From positions 62,001 to 126,000 of the forward strand of contig NZ_JAIWNC010000017.1 in the NCBI RefSeq assembly GCF_020216025.1: a stretch of 64,000 nucleotides of DNA. Reading direction: 5' to 3'. The notes under the pieces are model-generated. The model saw only the letters and a list, made by a program, of their open reading frames with translations. It made no database searches and was not told where the DNA came from. The position numbers and the translations under genes were made by a program. Position 1 is the first letter of the stretch. Each line of letters begins with the position of its first letter. This document shows positions 1-7,934 of this stretch, piece after piece. The DNA comes from Jidongwangia harbinensis. Its GTDB lineage: Bacteria; Actinomycetota; Actinomycetes; Mycobacteriales; Micromonosporaceae.

Positions 1-453
1 TTGTCCCTCGTGCAGGCCGACCTCGGCGAGGTTGGCCAGGGCGGCCTCCATCCACCGCAGCTGGGCCGGCCCGGCCGGCGGGGCGCTCATCGGGACCCGC
101 AACAGCCACGGGTGGCGGCGGTAGATGCCGAAGACGGCCCGGGCCCAGCCGTCCAGCCCGGTGCGCCAGGACTCCGGGGTGGGCCGGGGCGGCGGTTGCC
201 CGTTGGCCGCGTCCGCCATGAACAGCAGCAGTTCGTCCTTGCTCTTCACGTACCGGTACAGCGACATGGTGGTGAAGCCGAGGCGCTCGGCGACCCGGCT
301 CATCGACACGGCGCCGAGACCGTCGGCGTCGGCGATCTCGACGGCGGCGGCCACGACGCCGTCCAGCGTCAGTGCCGGGCGCGGGCCGCGGCGCGGGGAG
401 CGCTGCGGTTCGTACAGCACGACGAGGTTCGGCGGAAGGCGGGAGAGGTCCAT
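1..453 (-). CDS. TetR/AcrR-family transcriptional regulator (C-terminus cut by window edge)
   Basis: DNA-binding repressor, 151 residues visible. The N-terminal helix-turn-helix lies at about residues 30-75 and ends in the typical 'FTTMSLYRYVKSKDELL' recognition-helix and turn pattern. The visible ligand-binding part resembles TetR_C domains of actinobacterial efflux regulators. The ATG at 453 is chosen because it begins the family-like N-terminus. The gene is divergent from an ABC exporter (starts at 524), and the 70-bp gap holds a perfect inverted repeat. Local control of the exporter and itself is therefore likely. That is inferred from arrangement; the ligand is unknown. Confidence 0.85.
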   Translation of the reverse strand, partial: MDLSRLPPNLVVLYEPQRSPRRGPRPALTLDGVVAAAVEIADADGLGAVSMSRVAERLGFTTMSLYRYVKSKDELLLFMADAANGQPPPRPTPESWRTGLDGWARAVFGIYRRHPWLLRVPMSAPPAGPAQLRWMEAALANLAEVGLHEGQ

Positions 454-467
454 TGACCGCCATCCTA

Positions 468-511
468 AAACTGTGTATAACCTAAACACAGCTCTACGTC
501 ATACACAGTTT
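468..511. promoter_or_regulatory. Candidate TetR operator between divergent TetR and ABC genes
   Basis: Perfect 11-bp inverted repeat AAACTGTGTAT (468-478) and ATACACAGTTT (501-511). A third, partial half-site AAACACAG lies at 484-491. The arms are unusually AT-rich for this genome and cover the space where both promoters must lie. A run of G at 515-519 is the ribosome site for the exporter ATPase start at 524. Confidence 0.6.
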
Positions 512-523
512 ATCGGGGGTTTC

Positions 524-1435
524 ATGATCGCGATACGCGGGCTGACGAAGTCGTACAGGTCGGTGGCCGTGCTGCGGGGCGTCGATCTCGACATGCCGCA
601 GGGGCGGGTGTTCGCGCTGCTGGGGCCGAACGGCGCCGGCAAGACCACGTTGGTCCGCATCCTGGCCACGCTGATCCGGCCGGACGGCGGCACCGCGACC
701 GTCGCGGGGCACGACGTGGTGCGCGAGCCGCGTCGGGTGCAGTCCGCGATCAGCCTCACCGGTCAGTCCACGGCGGTCGACGAGTTGCTCACCGGCGAGG
801 AGAATCTGATCCTGCTCGGCCGGCTGCGGCGCCTGGGCCGGGGTGGCGCCCGTCGGCGCGCCGCCGAGCTGCTCGACCAGTTCGATCTGCGGGACGCGGG
901 CCGCCGCCTGGTCCGGACGTATTCCGGCGGCATGCGGCGCCGGCTCGATCTGGCGGTGAGCCTGGTTCGTCGGCCCCGGGTGCTCTTCCTGGACGAGCCC
1001 ACCACCGGCCTCGACCCGCGGAGCCGGCAGACCACCTGGGCGGCGGTGCGAGCGCTCGCGGCCGACGGTGTCACCGTGCTGCTCACCACCCAATATCTCG
1101 AGGAGGCGGACCAACTGGCCGACCGGGTCGCCTTTCTCGACCACGGCGCGATCATCGCGGAGGGTCCGCCCGCCGGGCTCAAGTCGCAGCTCGCCGGGGA
1201 ACGGGTGGAGTTGCGCCTCGGTGCGCCCGAGGCGGTGCGCCGGGCGGTGGCCGTGCTGGGCGACGGAGCTCAGCCGGATGCTCCGCGCGGTGCCGTCCTG
1301 GTGCCGACCGACGGCTCCGCGGAACAGGTCCGGGTGCTGCTCAACCGCCTGGACGGCGCCGGTGTGCCGGTCGACCGGGTGGCCATTCACCGGCCCACGC
1401 TCGACGACGTCTTCCTCACCATGACCCGGAGCTGA
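524..1435 (+). CDS. ABC transporter ATP-binding protein, DrrA-type drug exporter
   Basis: ATPase subunit of an ABC-2 exporter, 303 aa, cytoplasmic face of the membrane. Visible motifs: Walker A GPNGAGKTT (about residues 37-45), a slightly divergent signature YSGGMRRRLDLA, and Walker B LFLDEPTTGLD. A C-terminal extension of about 90 residues is typical of daunorubicin-resistance (DrrA) ATPases. The ATG at 524 has a G-rich ribosome site 5-9 bases upstream; longer upstream frames lack coding character. The permease gene starts 5 bp after the stop, so the two are one unit. Substrate unknown; the divergent TetR gene suggests inducible export of a small toxic compound. Confidence 0.92.
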   Translation: MIAIRGLTKSYRSVAVLRGVDLDMPQGRVFALLGPNGAGKTTLVRILATLIRPDGGTATVAGHDVVREPRRVQSAISLTGQSTAVDELLTGEENLILLGRLRRLGRGGARRRAAELLDQFDLRDAGRRLVRTYSGGMRRRLDLAVSLVRRPRVLFLDEPTTGLDPRSRQTTWAAVRALAADGVTVLLTTQYLEEADQLADRVAFLDHGAIIAEGPPAGLKSQLAGERVELRLGAPEAVRRAVAVLGDGAQPDAPRGAVLVPTDGSAEQVRVLLNRLDGAGVPVDRVAIHRPTLDDVFLTMTRS

Positions 1436-1440
1436 TCACC

Positions 1441-2202
1441 ATGTTTGCCGCACTCGACGACGCCGGGCTGATGATCGGGCGCAGCCTCCGGCACCACCTG
1501 CGCGCGCTGGACACGCTGCTGCTCGGCGTGCTGCTGCCGGTCTTCCTGCTGTTGCTGTTCGTGTACATCTTCGGCGGCGCGGTGCACACCGGCGGCGCCT
1601 ATCTCACCTACGTGGTGCCGGGGATCGTGTTGCTGTGTGCCGGTTTCGGCGCGGCGAACACCGCGGTCCCGGTGGCGCAGGATCTGACCACCGGCGCGAT
1701 CGACCGGTTCCGCTCGCTGCCGATCCTGCGTTCCGCCGTCCTGGTCGGACACGTCGTCGCGGGCCTGCTCCGCAATCTGGCGTCCACCGTGCTGGTGCTC
1801 GCGGTGGCGTTCGTGATCGGGTTCCGTCCCGCCGCCGGTCCGCTCGACTGGCTGCTCGCGCTGGCCGTGCTGACGCTCTACGTGCTGGCGATGTCGTGGC
1901 TGTCGGTCTGCTTCGGGCTGCTCGCCAGTTCCGCCGAGAGCGCGTCGTCGTTCGGTTTCGTGCTCCTCTTCCTGCCCTACCTGAGCAGCGCGTTCGTGCC
2001 GGTCGAGACGATGCCACGGGTGTTGCGCGGGTTCGCCGAGCACCAGCCCATGACCCCGGTCATCGAGACGCTCCGGGCCGCGATGGCGGGCACTCCGGAC
2101 GCCGCGACGGCGTGGACCGCGGTGGCCTGGTTCGGCGGTGTCCTGGCGCTGGGCTATGCACTGGCGACGTACCTGTTCGCCCGGCGTCAGACGGCCGGTT
2201 AA
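1441..2202 (+). CDS. ABC-2 type permease, DrrB-like
   Basis: Membrane subunit of the exporter, 253 aa, with about six hydrophobic segments and the ABC2_membrane layout. The first segment (LLLGVLLPVFLLLLFVYIFG) is followed by a periplasmic loop, and the conserved 'DRFRSLPI' coupling-helix region lies near residue 80. It begins 5 bp after the ATPase stop and is almost certainly co-translated. Length and order match DrrAB pairs. Confidence 0.9.
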   Translation: MFAALDDAGLMIGRSLRHHLRALDTLLLGVLLPVFLLLLFVYIFGGAVHTGGAYLTYVVPGIVLLCAGFGAANTAVPVAQDLTTGAIDRFRSLPILRSAVLVGHVVAGLLRNLASTVLVLAVAFVIGFRPAAGPLDWLLALAVLTLYVLAMSWLSVCFGLLASSAESASSFGFVLLFLPYLSSAFVPVETMPRVLRGFAEHQPMTPVIETLRAAMAGTPDAATAWTAVAWFGGVLALGYALATYLFARRQTAG

Positions 2203-2242
2203 CCGAGGGGAGACAGGCAATTTACGACACCGCTATGCCAGA

Positions 2243-2275
2243 TCGTTCAACAACTCTTGCCTGATCGTTGAACAA
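2243..2275. promoter_or_regulatory. Paired palindromic operators upstream of the 5-oxoproline genes
   Basis: Two 11-bp sites, TCGTTCAACAA (2243-2253) and TCGTTGAACAA (2265-2275), lie exactly 22 bp apart, two helical turns. Each is a near-palindrome fitting TYGTTSAACRA. A third related site is at 3695-3705, before pxpA. The spacing and length suit a dimeric GntR/FadR-type regulator. The local GntR gene (7218-7895) is the obvious candidate, but this is inference. Confidence 0.5.
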
Positions 2276-2401
2276 TCTCTACCTTCAGGGAATCGGTGGT
2301 CGACGGAACCGGCGGACGACCATCGGGGCCGGTCATCGCCGGTCAGTTCGAGCCAGTCGCACGTACCCGCGCATCGGCGCTCGACCCCTGAGGAGTGCAC
2401 C

Positions 2402-3664
2402 ATGTCCCGTGAGTCCTCCGTACCCGAAACCCGAACCGAAACCGCCACGGCCCCCGTCTCCACCAAGCAGACCCGCCGCGTCGCCCTGGTCGGCGCCATC
2501 TTCCTGATGGCGACCAGTGCCATCGGGCCCGGGTTCATCACCCAGACCACGACGTTCACGGTGTCGCTCGGCGCCGCGTTCGCGTTCGGCATCCTGATGT
2601 CGATCCTGGTCGACTTCGTGGTCCAGATGAACGTCTGGCGGATCATCTCGGTCAGCGGCAAGCGGGCTCACGAGATCGCCAACACGGTCGTCCCGGGCGC
2701 CGGTCATCTCCTCGCCGCGCTGGTCATCCTCGGCGGCCTGGTCTTCAACATCGGCAACGTGGCGGGCTCCGGCCTCGGCCTGAACGCCGCGCTCGGGCTC
2801 AACCCCAAGCTCGGCGGCGCGCTCAGCGCCCTCATCGCGATCTCCATCTTCGCGGTGAAGCGTGCCGGTCTGGCGATGGACCGCCTGCTCATCGTGCTGG
2901 GTCTGCTGATGATCGCGCTGACCGTCTACGTCGCGATCTCGTCCGGCCCGCCGGTCGGGGACGCCCTGCGGCAGACGGTGCTGCCGGAGCGGATCGACCT
3001 GGCCGCGATCACCACGATCATCGGCGGGACGGTCGGCGGATACATCACCTACTCCGGCGCGCACCGGCTGCTGGACAGCGGCACCACCGGCCCGGAACAC
3101 GCCCGCGAGGTGACCCGGGCCGCGCTCACCGGCATCGCCGTCACCGGGCTCATGCGCTTCGTGCTCTTCCTGGCGATCCTCGGTGTGGTGGCCGGCGGCG
3201 TCGTCCTCGACACCAAGGGCAACGCGACGGCGCAGGCGTTCGGATCCGCCGCCGGGGAGTTCGGGACCCGGGCGTTCGGCGTGGTGCTGTGGGCCGCCGC
3301 GATCACGTCGGTGATCGGTGCCGCGTACACGTCGGTGTCCTTCTTCGATGCCTTCTCCCACCGGCTGGCCGAACCCCGGACCCGGTCCTGGGCCACCGTC
3401 GCCTTCATCGTGGTCACCACGGTGATCTTCCTGTTCCTCGGCACCGCCCCGGCCGCGCTGCTGGTCTTCGCGGGCGGCTTCAACGGGCTGATCCTCCCGA
3501 TCGGCTTCACCATCCTGCTGTACGCGGCCTGGCGCCGCCGGGAACTCCTGAACGGCTACCGGTACCCGGTGTGGCTGCTCGTCCTCGGCGGAGCGGTCAC
3601 CGCCCTCACGTGGTACATGGGAGTGACCTCGACGCGGTCCATCTTCGAATACCTGGCCAACTGA
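2402..3664 (+). CDS. NRAMP-superfamily (YcsG-like) permease, candidate 5-oxoproline transporter
   Basis: Integral membrane protein of 420 aa with about 11 hydrophobic segments, related to the divalent-metal NRAMP fold. The canonical first-helix metal motif DPGN is absent: the region reads SAIGPGFITQTTTF and then runs straight into the next segment. Classical manganese/iron transport is therefore doubtful. In Bacillus subtilis the homologue ycsG lies beside ycsF (pxpA), ycsI and kipI/kipA (pxpB/C), the same set as here. Uptake of 5-oxoproline or a related organic acid is a reasonable inference. The ATG at 2402 has GAGGAG upstream (2390-2395). Paired operator sites lie 127-159 bp before the start. 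Confidence 0.8.
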   Translation: MSRESSVPETRTETATAPVSTKQTRRVALVGAIFLMATSAIGPGFITQTTTFTVSLGAAFAFGILMSILVDFVVQMNVWRIISVSGKRAHEIANTVVPGAGHLLAALVILGGLVFNIGNVAGSGLGLNAALGLNPKLGGALSALIAISIFAVKRAGLAMDRLLIVLGLLMIALTVYVAISSGPPVGDALRQTVLPERIDLAAITTIIGGTVGGYITYSGAHRLLDSGTTGPEHAREVTRAALTGIAVTGLMRFVLFLAILGVVAGGVVLDTKGNATAQAFGSAAGEFGTRAFGVVLWAAAITSVIGAAYTSVSFFDAFSHRLAEPRTRSWATVAFIVVTTVIFLFLGTAPAALLVFAGGFNGLILPIGFTILLYAAWRRRELLNGYRYPVWLLVLGGAVTALTWYMGVTSTRSIFEYLAN

Positions 3665-3694
3665 GCCCACCCGCGGCGGTAGACCCATGCACGT

Positions 3695-3705
3695 TGGTTG
3701 AACGA
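3695..3705. promoter_or_regulatory. Third operator-like site, before pxpA
   Basis: TGGTTGAACGA matches the reverse form of the paired sites at 2243-2275 at most positions. It lies in the 127-bp gap between the permease and pxpA, so pxpA may have its own promoter as well as read-through from the permease. Confidence 0.4.
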
Positions 3706-3791
3706 CGTTCCCCCGCGGTCCGGCCGGCGCGGCAACGCCGGCCGGACCGCTCCGGACGTTCCCGCTACACGTTCCGAAGGAAGGAGCCGGC

Positions 3792-4580
3792 ATGGTTCCG
3801 GCACATCGCATCGATCTCAACAGCGACCTGGGCGAGGGCTTCGGCACCTGGCGCCTCGGCGACGACGAGGCGATGCTCGACGTGGTGAGCAGCGCCAACG
3901 TCGCGTGTGGATTCCACGCCGGCGACCCGCGCGCCCTGCTGGCCACCTGCCGGCACGCGGTCGACCGCGGCGTCGCCATCGGGGCCCAGGTGAGCTATCG
4001 GGACCTGCCCGGCTTCGGCCGCCGCTTCATCGACTACGACCCGCCGGACCTGGTCGCCGACGTGCTCTACCAACTGGCGGCGCTGGACGGCCTGGCCCGG
4101 GTGGCCGGCGACCGGGTCCGCTACCTGAAGCCGCACGGCGCGCTGTACAACGCGCTGGCACATCACGAACCGCAGGCCGACGCGGTGATCGAGGCGGTAC
4201 GGCAGTACGACGCGGCGCTCCCGGTCCTGCACCTGCCCGGATCGGTGTTCACCACCCGGGCGGCCGCGGCCGGCCTGACCACCCTTTCCGAGGCGTTCGC
4301 GGACCGGGCGTACCGGCCGGACGGCACGCTGGTGTCCCGCCGCGAACCGGGTGCGGTGCTGCACGACCCCGCGGAGGTCGCCGACCGGATGGCCCGCCTG
4401 GTCACCGGCGGCGGCCTGACCGCGGTCGACGGCAGTGTCCTCGCGGTGCGGGCCGACTCGATCTGTGTGCACGGCGACACTCTGGGGGCGGTGTCGATGG
4501 CCCGGGCGGTGCGTGCCGCTCTCACCGCGGCCGGGGCCCGGATCACGGCGTTCGCCGCCGACCCGAAGGAGGACCGATGA
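3792..4580 (+). CDS. pxpA: 5-oxoprolinase subunit A (LamB/YcsF family)
   Basis: Part of the ATP-dependent PxpABC 5-oxoprolinase, which opens 5-oxo-L-proline to L-glutamate in the cytosol. It has 262 aa, close to the usual 250. The family signature DLNSDLGEGFG is at residues 8-18, followed by 'SANVACGFHAGDP' and 'YLKPHGALYN'; the C-terminus has 'ICVHGDTLGAV'. The ribosome site GAAGGAAGGAG lies just upstream of the ATG. The stop overlaps the next start as ATGA. PxpB and PxpC follow, so all subunits are present. Confidence 0.95.
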   Translation: MVPAHRIDLNSDLGEGFGTWRLGDDEAMLDVVSSANVACGFHAGDPRALLATCRHAVDRGVAIGAQVSYRDLPGFGRRFIDYDPPDLVADVLYQLAALDGLARVAGDRVRYLKPHGALYNALAHHEPQADAVIEAVRQYDAALPVLHLPGSVFTTRAAAAGLTTLSEAFADRAYRPDGTLVSRREPGAVLHDPAEVADRMARLVTGGGLTAVDGSVLAVRADSICVHGDTLGAVSMARAVRAALTAAGARITAFAADPKEDR

Positions 4581-5602
4581 CCCATCCCGAGGCGACGGTG
4601 AGCCGGGAAACAGCAGAAAGCCCGAAGACGGCGGTGAGCCGGGAGACGGCGGTGAGCCCGAAGACGGCGGTGAGCCGGGAGACGGCGGTGAGCCGGGAGA
4701 CGGCGGTGAGCCGGGAGACGGCGGTGAGCCGGGAGGCGGCGGCGGTGAGCCGGGAGGCAGCAGGAGGCCCGGAGGCAGCAGGAGGCCCGGAGGCAGCAGG
4801 AGGCCCGGAGGCGGCGGGGAGCCGGGGCCGGCTGCGGCGGGAGGCGGCGGCGGTGCGGCGGCAGTTCCGGGACGGCGCGGTCCGCCCGACCGCGGGCCTG
4901 GTGCCGGGTGCCACCCAGGCCAACCTCATCGCGGTGCCGCGGGACTGGGCCTGGGACATGCTGCTGTACGCGCAGCGCAACCCCCGGCCGTGCCCGGTGC
5001 TCGACGTGAGCGAACCCGGCGATCCGCGCACCGTGCTCGCGCCCGGCGCCGACCTGCGCACCGACCTGCCGCGGTACCGGATCTGGCGGGACGGTGCGCT
5101 CAGCGAGGAGGTGGCGGACGCGACCGACGCCTGGCGGCCGGACCTGGTCGCGTTCCTCATCGGCTGCAGCTTCAGTTTCGAGACCGCGCTGCTGACCGCC
5201 GGCATCGACGTCCGGCACATCAGCGCGGGCAGCAACGTCCCGATGTACCGCACCGCCCGCCCGTGCCGCCCGGCCGGCCGGTTGCACGGCGACCTGGTCG
5301 TGTCGATGCGGCCGGTTCCGGCAGGGCGGGTCGCCGACGCGGTCACCATCAGCGGGCGGTTCCCCGCCGTGCACGGTGCGCCGGTGCACATCGGCGACCC
5401 GGCCGCGCTCGGCATCGCCGACCTGGACCGTCCCGACTTCGGCGACCCGGTGGAGGTACGGCCCGGCGAGGTGCCGGTCTTCTGGGCGTGCGGGGTGACC
5501 CCGCAGGCGGCGGTCATGGCGTCCGGGGTGCCGTACGCCGTCACCCACGCGCCCGGCTACATGTTGATCACTGACGTGCCCGACTCGGACTACCAGACAT
5601 GA
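4577..5602 (+). CDS. DUF1445 putative hydro-lyase (YcsI-like) with repeat-expanded N-terminus
   Basis: Cytoplasmic protein of 341 aa. The DUF1445 / D-glutamate cyclase-like domain begins near residue 85 and includes 'GLVPGATQANLIAVP', 'GCSFSFETALL' and a C-terminal 'YAVTHAPGYMLITD'. Family members are about 260-270 aa; the excess is an N-terminal run of AVSRET hexapeptides grading into AAGGPE, encoded by 18-bp tandem repeats. The ATG overlaps the pxpA stop and the stop overlaps the pxpB start, so the gene is translationally coupled inside the operon. Its reaction in 5-oxoproline breakdown is not established; D-glutamate or 5-oxo-D-proline handling is a possibility. A start after the repeats cannot be excluded. 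Confidence 0.85.
   Translation: MTHPEATVSRETAESPKTAVSRETAVSPKTAVSRETAVSRETAVSRETAVSREAAAVSREAAGGPEAAGGPEAAGGPEAAGSRGRLRREAAAVRRQFRDGAVRPTAGLVPGATQANLIAVPRDWAWDMLLYAQRNPRPCPVLDVSEPGDPRTVLAPGADLRTDLPRYRIWRDGALSEEVADATDAWRPDLVAFLIGCSFSFETALLTAGIDVRHISAGSNVPMYRTARPCRPAGRLHGDLVVSMRPVPAGRVADAVTISGRFPAVHGAPVHIGDPAALGIADLDRPDFGDPVEVRPGEVPVFWACGVTPQAAVMASGVPYAVTHAPGYMLITDVPDSDYQT
4594..4818 (+). repeat. 18-bp coding tandem repeat in the DUF1445 gene
   Basis: About 12 units derived from GCGGTGAGCCGGGAGACG, some carrying CCCGAAGACG. Later units drift to GCAGGAGGCCCGGAGGCA. All keep the reading frame and encode an AVSRET-like then AAGGPE-like tail. It behaves as a coding minisatellite, and its copy number probably varies between strains. 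Confidence 0.85.
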
Positions 5603-6219
5603 CGATGCGCTTCCTGCGCTGTGGCCGGGAGGCCGTCCTCGTGGAGGTCGACGATCTCGACGAGGCGCTGGCGTTGTACGCCGCCCTGCGCGCCGCCGCC
5701 CTGCCCGGCGTGACCGACCTGGTCCCGGCCGCCCGTACCGTGCTGGTCCGGATCGACCCCGCGGTGACCGACCCGCCGGCGGTCCGCGCCGCCGTGGGTG
5801 GCCTGCGGGTCGACCGGGGGCATCCGCCGGACCTCGGCACGGTGACGGTCCCGGTCCGCTACGACGGGCCGGACCTGGCCGACGTGGCGGCGCACACCGG
5901 GCTGTCCGAGGCCGAGGTGGTGGCCCGGCACACCGGCGCCGAGTGGACGGTGGCGTTCGCCGGGTTCGCGCCCGGGTTCGGCTATCTGATCGGCGGCGAC
6001 CCGCGGCTGGAGGTGCCGCGGCGGGACACGCCGCGCACCCGGATCCCGGCCGGCTCGGTGGGGCTGGCCGGCCGGTTCTCCGGCGTGTACCCCCACGACA
6101 GCCCGGGTGGCTGGCAGCTCATCGGCAACACGGGGCTGCGCATGTGGGATCTGAGCAGGCCCGAACCCGCGCTGCTCACACCGGGCGTGCGGGTCCGATT
6201 CCAGGTGGTGGACCGATGA
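5599..6219 (+). CDS. pxpB: 5-oxoprolinase subunit B (KipI-like)
   Basis: Subunit B of the 5-oxoprolinase, 206 aa, with the carboxyltransferase CT_C_D fold. Recognisable motifs are 'VPVRYDGPDLADVAAHTGLS', 'FAGFAPGFGYLIG' and 'IPAGSVGLAG', ending in 'GGWQLIGNTG'. The start overlaps the preceding stop (ATGA) and its stop overlaps pxpC in the same way, consistent with stoichiometric synthesis of the PxpB/PxpC pair. The Bacillus homologue KipI also inhibits a sporulation kinase; nothing here suggests that role. Confidence 0.95.
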   Translation: MTMRFLRCGREAVLVEVDDLDEALALYAALRAAALPGVTDLVPAARTVLVRIDPAVTDPPAVRAAVGGLRVDRGHPPDLGTVTVPVRYDGPDLADVAAHTGLSEAEVVARHTGAEWTVAFAGFAPGFGYLIGGDPRLEVPRRDTPRTRIPAGSVGLAGRFSGVYPHDSPGGWQLIGNTGLRMWDLSRPEPALLTPGVRVRFQVVDR

Positions 6220-7184
6220 CCGTGACCGTGCTCCGCACCGGACCGATGACGGTGCTCAAGGACCGGGGCCGGCCCGGTCACGCCGCGCTCGGCGTCGCGC
6301 CGTCCGGGGCGGCCGACCGGACGGCGTTCGCGCGGGCCAACCGGCTGGTCGGCAACCCGCCCGGCGCCGCGGCGCTGGAGTGCACGCTCGGCGGGCTGCG
6401 GGTCCGGTTCGACCGGCCGGCGACGGTGGCGCTGACCGGCACGGACGCGGCGCTGATCGTGGACGGCCGGCGGTGCGCACCGGACCGCGCGGTCGAGGTG
6501 GGCGCCGGTGCCGAGGTCACCGTCGGCACGCCCCGGCGCGGGTTGCGCAGCTATCTGGCGGTCCGGGGCGGGTTCGACGTGCCGCCGGTCCTCGGGTCCC
6601 GCTCCACGGATCACCTCGGCGGTGTGGGGCCGCCGCGCCCGGCCGTCGGCGACGTGCTGCCGATCGGTGCGGCGTCCGCGCCTGAGCCGGACCCGACCAC
6701 CGCTGCGGGACCCGCTCCGGCCGAGGCGCCCGCTGCGGGACCCGCTCCGGCAGAGGCGCCCGCCGCGGGACCCGCTCCGGCCGAGGCGCCCGGCGCGGCG
6801 GTGGTCCTGGAGGTGGATCTCGGGCCGCGGGACGACTGGTTCACCGCCGAGGCGGTGGCGGCGTTCCTCGGCGGCGAGTTCACCGTCACCCCGGCCGGCA
6901 ACGCGGTCGGGCTGCGCCTGGCCGGGCCGGTACTGACCCGGGCACGACCCGAGGAACTGCCCAGCGAGGGCGTGGTCCGCGGCGCGGTCCAGGTGCCGCC
7001 GGACGGCCGGCCGATCATCTTCCAGGCCGACCACCCGGTCACCGGCGGCTACCCGGTGATCGCCGTCCTGACACCCCCGGCCGCCGACCTGGCCGCCCAG
7101 ATCCGGCCCGGCGGCAAGGTCCGCTTTGCCGAAGCCCCCGACCGTCCGGGGAGGTCTGACCGGTCGCGGACGGGGGACGGCTGA
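6216..7184 (+). CDS. pxpC: 5-oxoprolinase subunit C (KipA-like)
   Basis: Subunit C, 322 aa, CT_A_B / biotin-dependent carboxyltransferase fold. Typical features are 'GPMTVLKDRGRPGHAALGV', 'SGAADRTAFARANRLVGN' and the C-terminal 'FQADHPVTGGYPVIAVL'. An Ala/Pro insertion near residues 160-195 holds three copies of AAGPAPAEAP at a position where the family normally has a short loop. The gene is coupled to pxpB by a 4-bp overlap and is the last gene of the oxoprolinase unit; the GntR gene follows after about 33 bp. Confidence 0.93.
   Translation: MTVTVLRTGPMTVLKDRGRPGHAALGVAPSGAADRTAFARANRLVGNPPGAAALECTLGGLRVRFDRPATVALTGTDAALIVDGRRCAPDRAVEVGAGAEVTVGTPRRGLRSYLAVRGGFDVPPVLGSRSTDHLGGVGPPRPAVGDVLPIGAASAPEPDPTTAAGPAPAEAPAAGPAPAEAPAAGPAPAEAPGAAVVLEVDLGPRDDWFTAEAVAAFLGGEFTVTPAGNAVGLRLAGPVLTRARPEELPSEGVVRGAVQVPPDGRPIIFQADHPVTGGYPVIAVLTPPAADLAAQIRPGGKVRFAEAPDRPGRSDRSRTGDG
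6702..6791 (+). repeat. 30-bp x3 coding tandem repeat in pxpC
   Basis: Three consecutive 30-bp units beginning GCTGCGGGACCCGCTCCGG, nearly identical, each encoding AAGPAPAEAP. They lengthen an inter-strand loop of PxpC without breaking the frame. Confidence 0.9.
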
Positions 7185-7217
7185 CCGCCGGCGACCTGGG
7201 GCTGGTTGACTGGACGG

Positions 7218-7895
7218 GTGGACGCAGGGCAGGCGAACAAGGCGGAACCGGCCGCGGACGAACCCCCGGCGGTGGGCTCGGCGGCCCGTGCCGTGGCGGA
7301 ACTGCGCAACCAGATGATCGACGGGGAACTCGCGCCGGGCACCCGGCTGTCCGAAACCTCGTTCACCGGCTCGCTGAAGGTGTCCCGCAACACGCTGCGG
7401 GAGGCGTTCTCCACGCTGATCGAGGAGGGCCTGCTGGTCCGGCGCCCGCACCGGGGGGTGTTCGTGGCCACGCTCAGCCCGGCCCAGATCGCCGACATCT
7501 ACCGGGTCCGTGGGCTGCTGGAATGCACCGCGCTGCGGCAGGCGCCGACCGATCCGCCGCGGGCCGGGGCGATGCGGGCCGCGGTCGGGGACGCCCGGGC
7601 GGCGGCGTCGGCCGGGGACTGGCGGGCCGTGGCCACCGCCAACATGCACTTCCACGAGCAGATCGTGGCGCTGGCCGGCAGCCCGCGGCTGGACTCGTGG
7701 ATGCGCCAGCTCACCGCGGAGCTGCGGCTGGCCTTCGCCGCGGTCCCGGACATGCGGGGCCTGCACAGCCCGTTCGTGGACATGAACGACGAGATCACCC
7801 GGGCGTACGAGGGCGGCGACACGGAACGGGCCGCCGACATGCTGCGCGACTATCTGCTCACCTCGGAGCGGGTGGTGCTGGGCGCCCTCCCGTGA
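7218..7895 (+). CDS. GntR-family (FadR/FCD type) transcriptional regulator
   Basis: DNA-binding regulator of about 225 aa. The N-terminal winged helix-turn-helix reads 'LRNQMIDGELAPGTRLSE' and 'VSRNTLREAFSTLIEEGLLVRRPHRGVFV'. The C-terminal FCD effector domain keeps the metal/ligand histidines in 'MHFHEQIVAL'. GTG at 7218 is preferred; TTG at 7206 is the alternative. It lies between the oxoprolinase genes and acdS. GntR genes beside acdS are known in actinobacteria, yet the matching palindromes here sit in front of the permease and pxpA, so its target is ambiguous. Confidence 0.88.
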   Translation: MDAGQANKAEPAADEPPAVGSAARAVAELRNQMIDGELAPGTRLSETSFTGSLKVSRNTLREAFSTLIEEGLLVRRPHRGVFVATLSPAQIADIYRVRGLLECTALRQAPTDPPRAGAMRAAVGDARAAASAGDWRAVATANMHFHEQIVALAGSPRLDSWMRQLTAELRLAFAAVPDMRGLHSPFVDMNDEITRAYEGGDTERAADMLRDYLLTSERVVLGALP

Positions 7896-7934
7896 CGGCC
7901 ACGCCGACCCGTACCGGAATCCTCAGGAGGTTGC

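Noticed and set aside
494..1390. Long open frames antisense to the ABC ATPase and many other genes
   Set aside because: High third-position GC leaves the opposite strand open. The translations are Arg/Pro/His-rich with no family likeness, while the chosen strand has clear motifs.
4594..4818. Possible CRISPR-like array because of regularly spaced repeats
   Set aside because: Units are contiguous 18-bp copies with no unique spacers, lie in frame within a gene and have no cas genes nearby.
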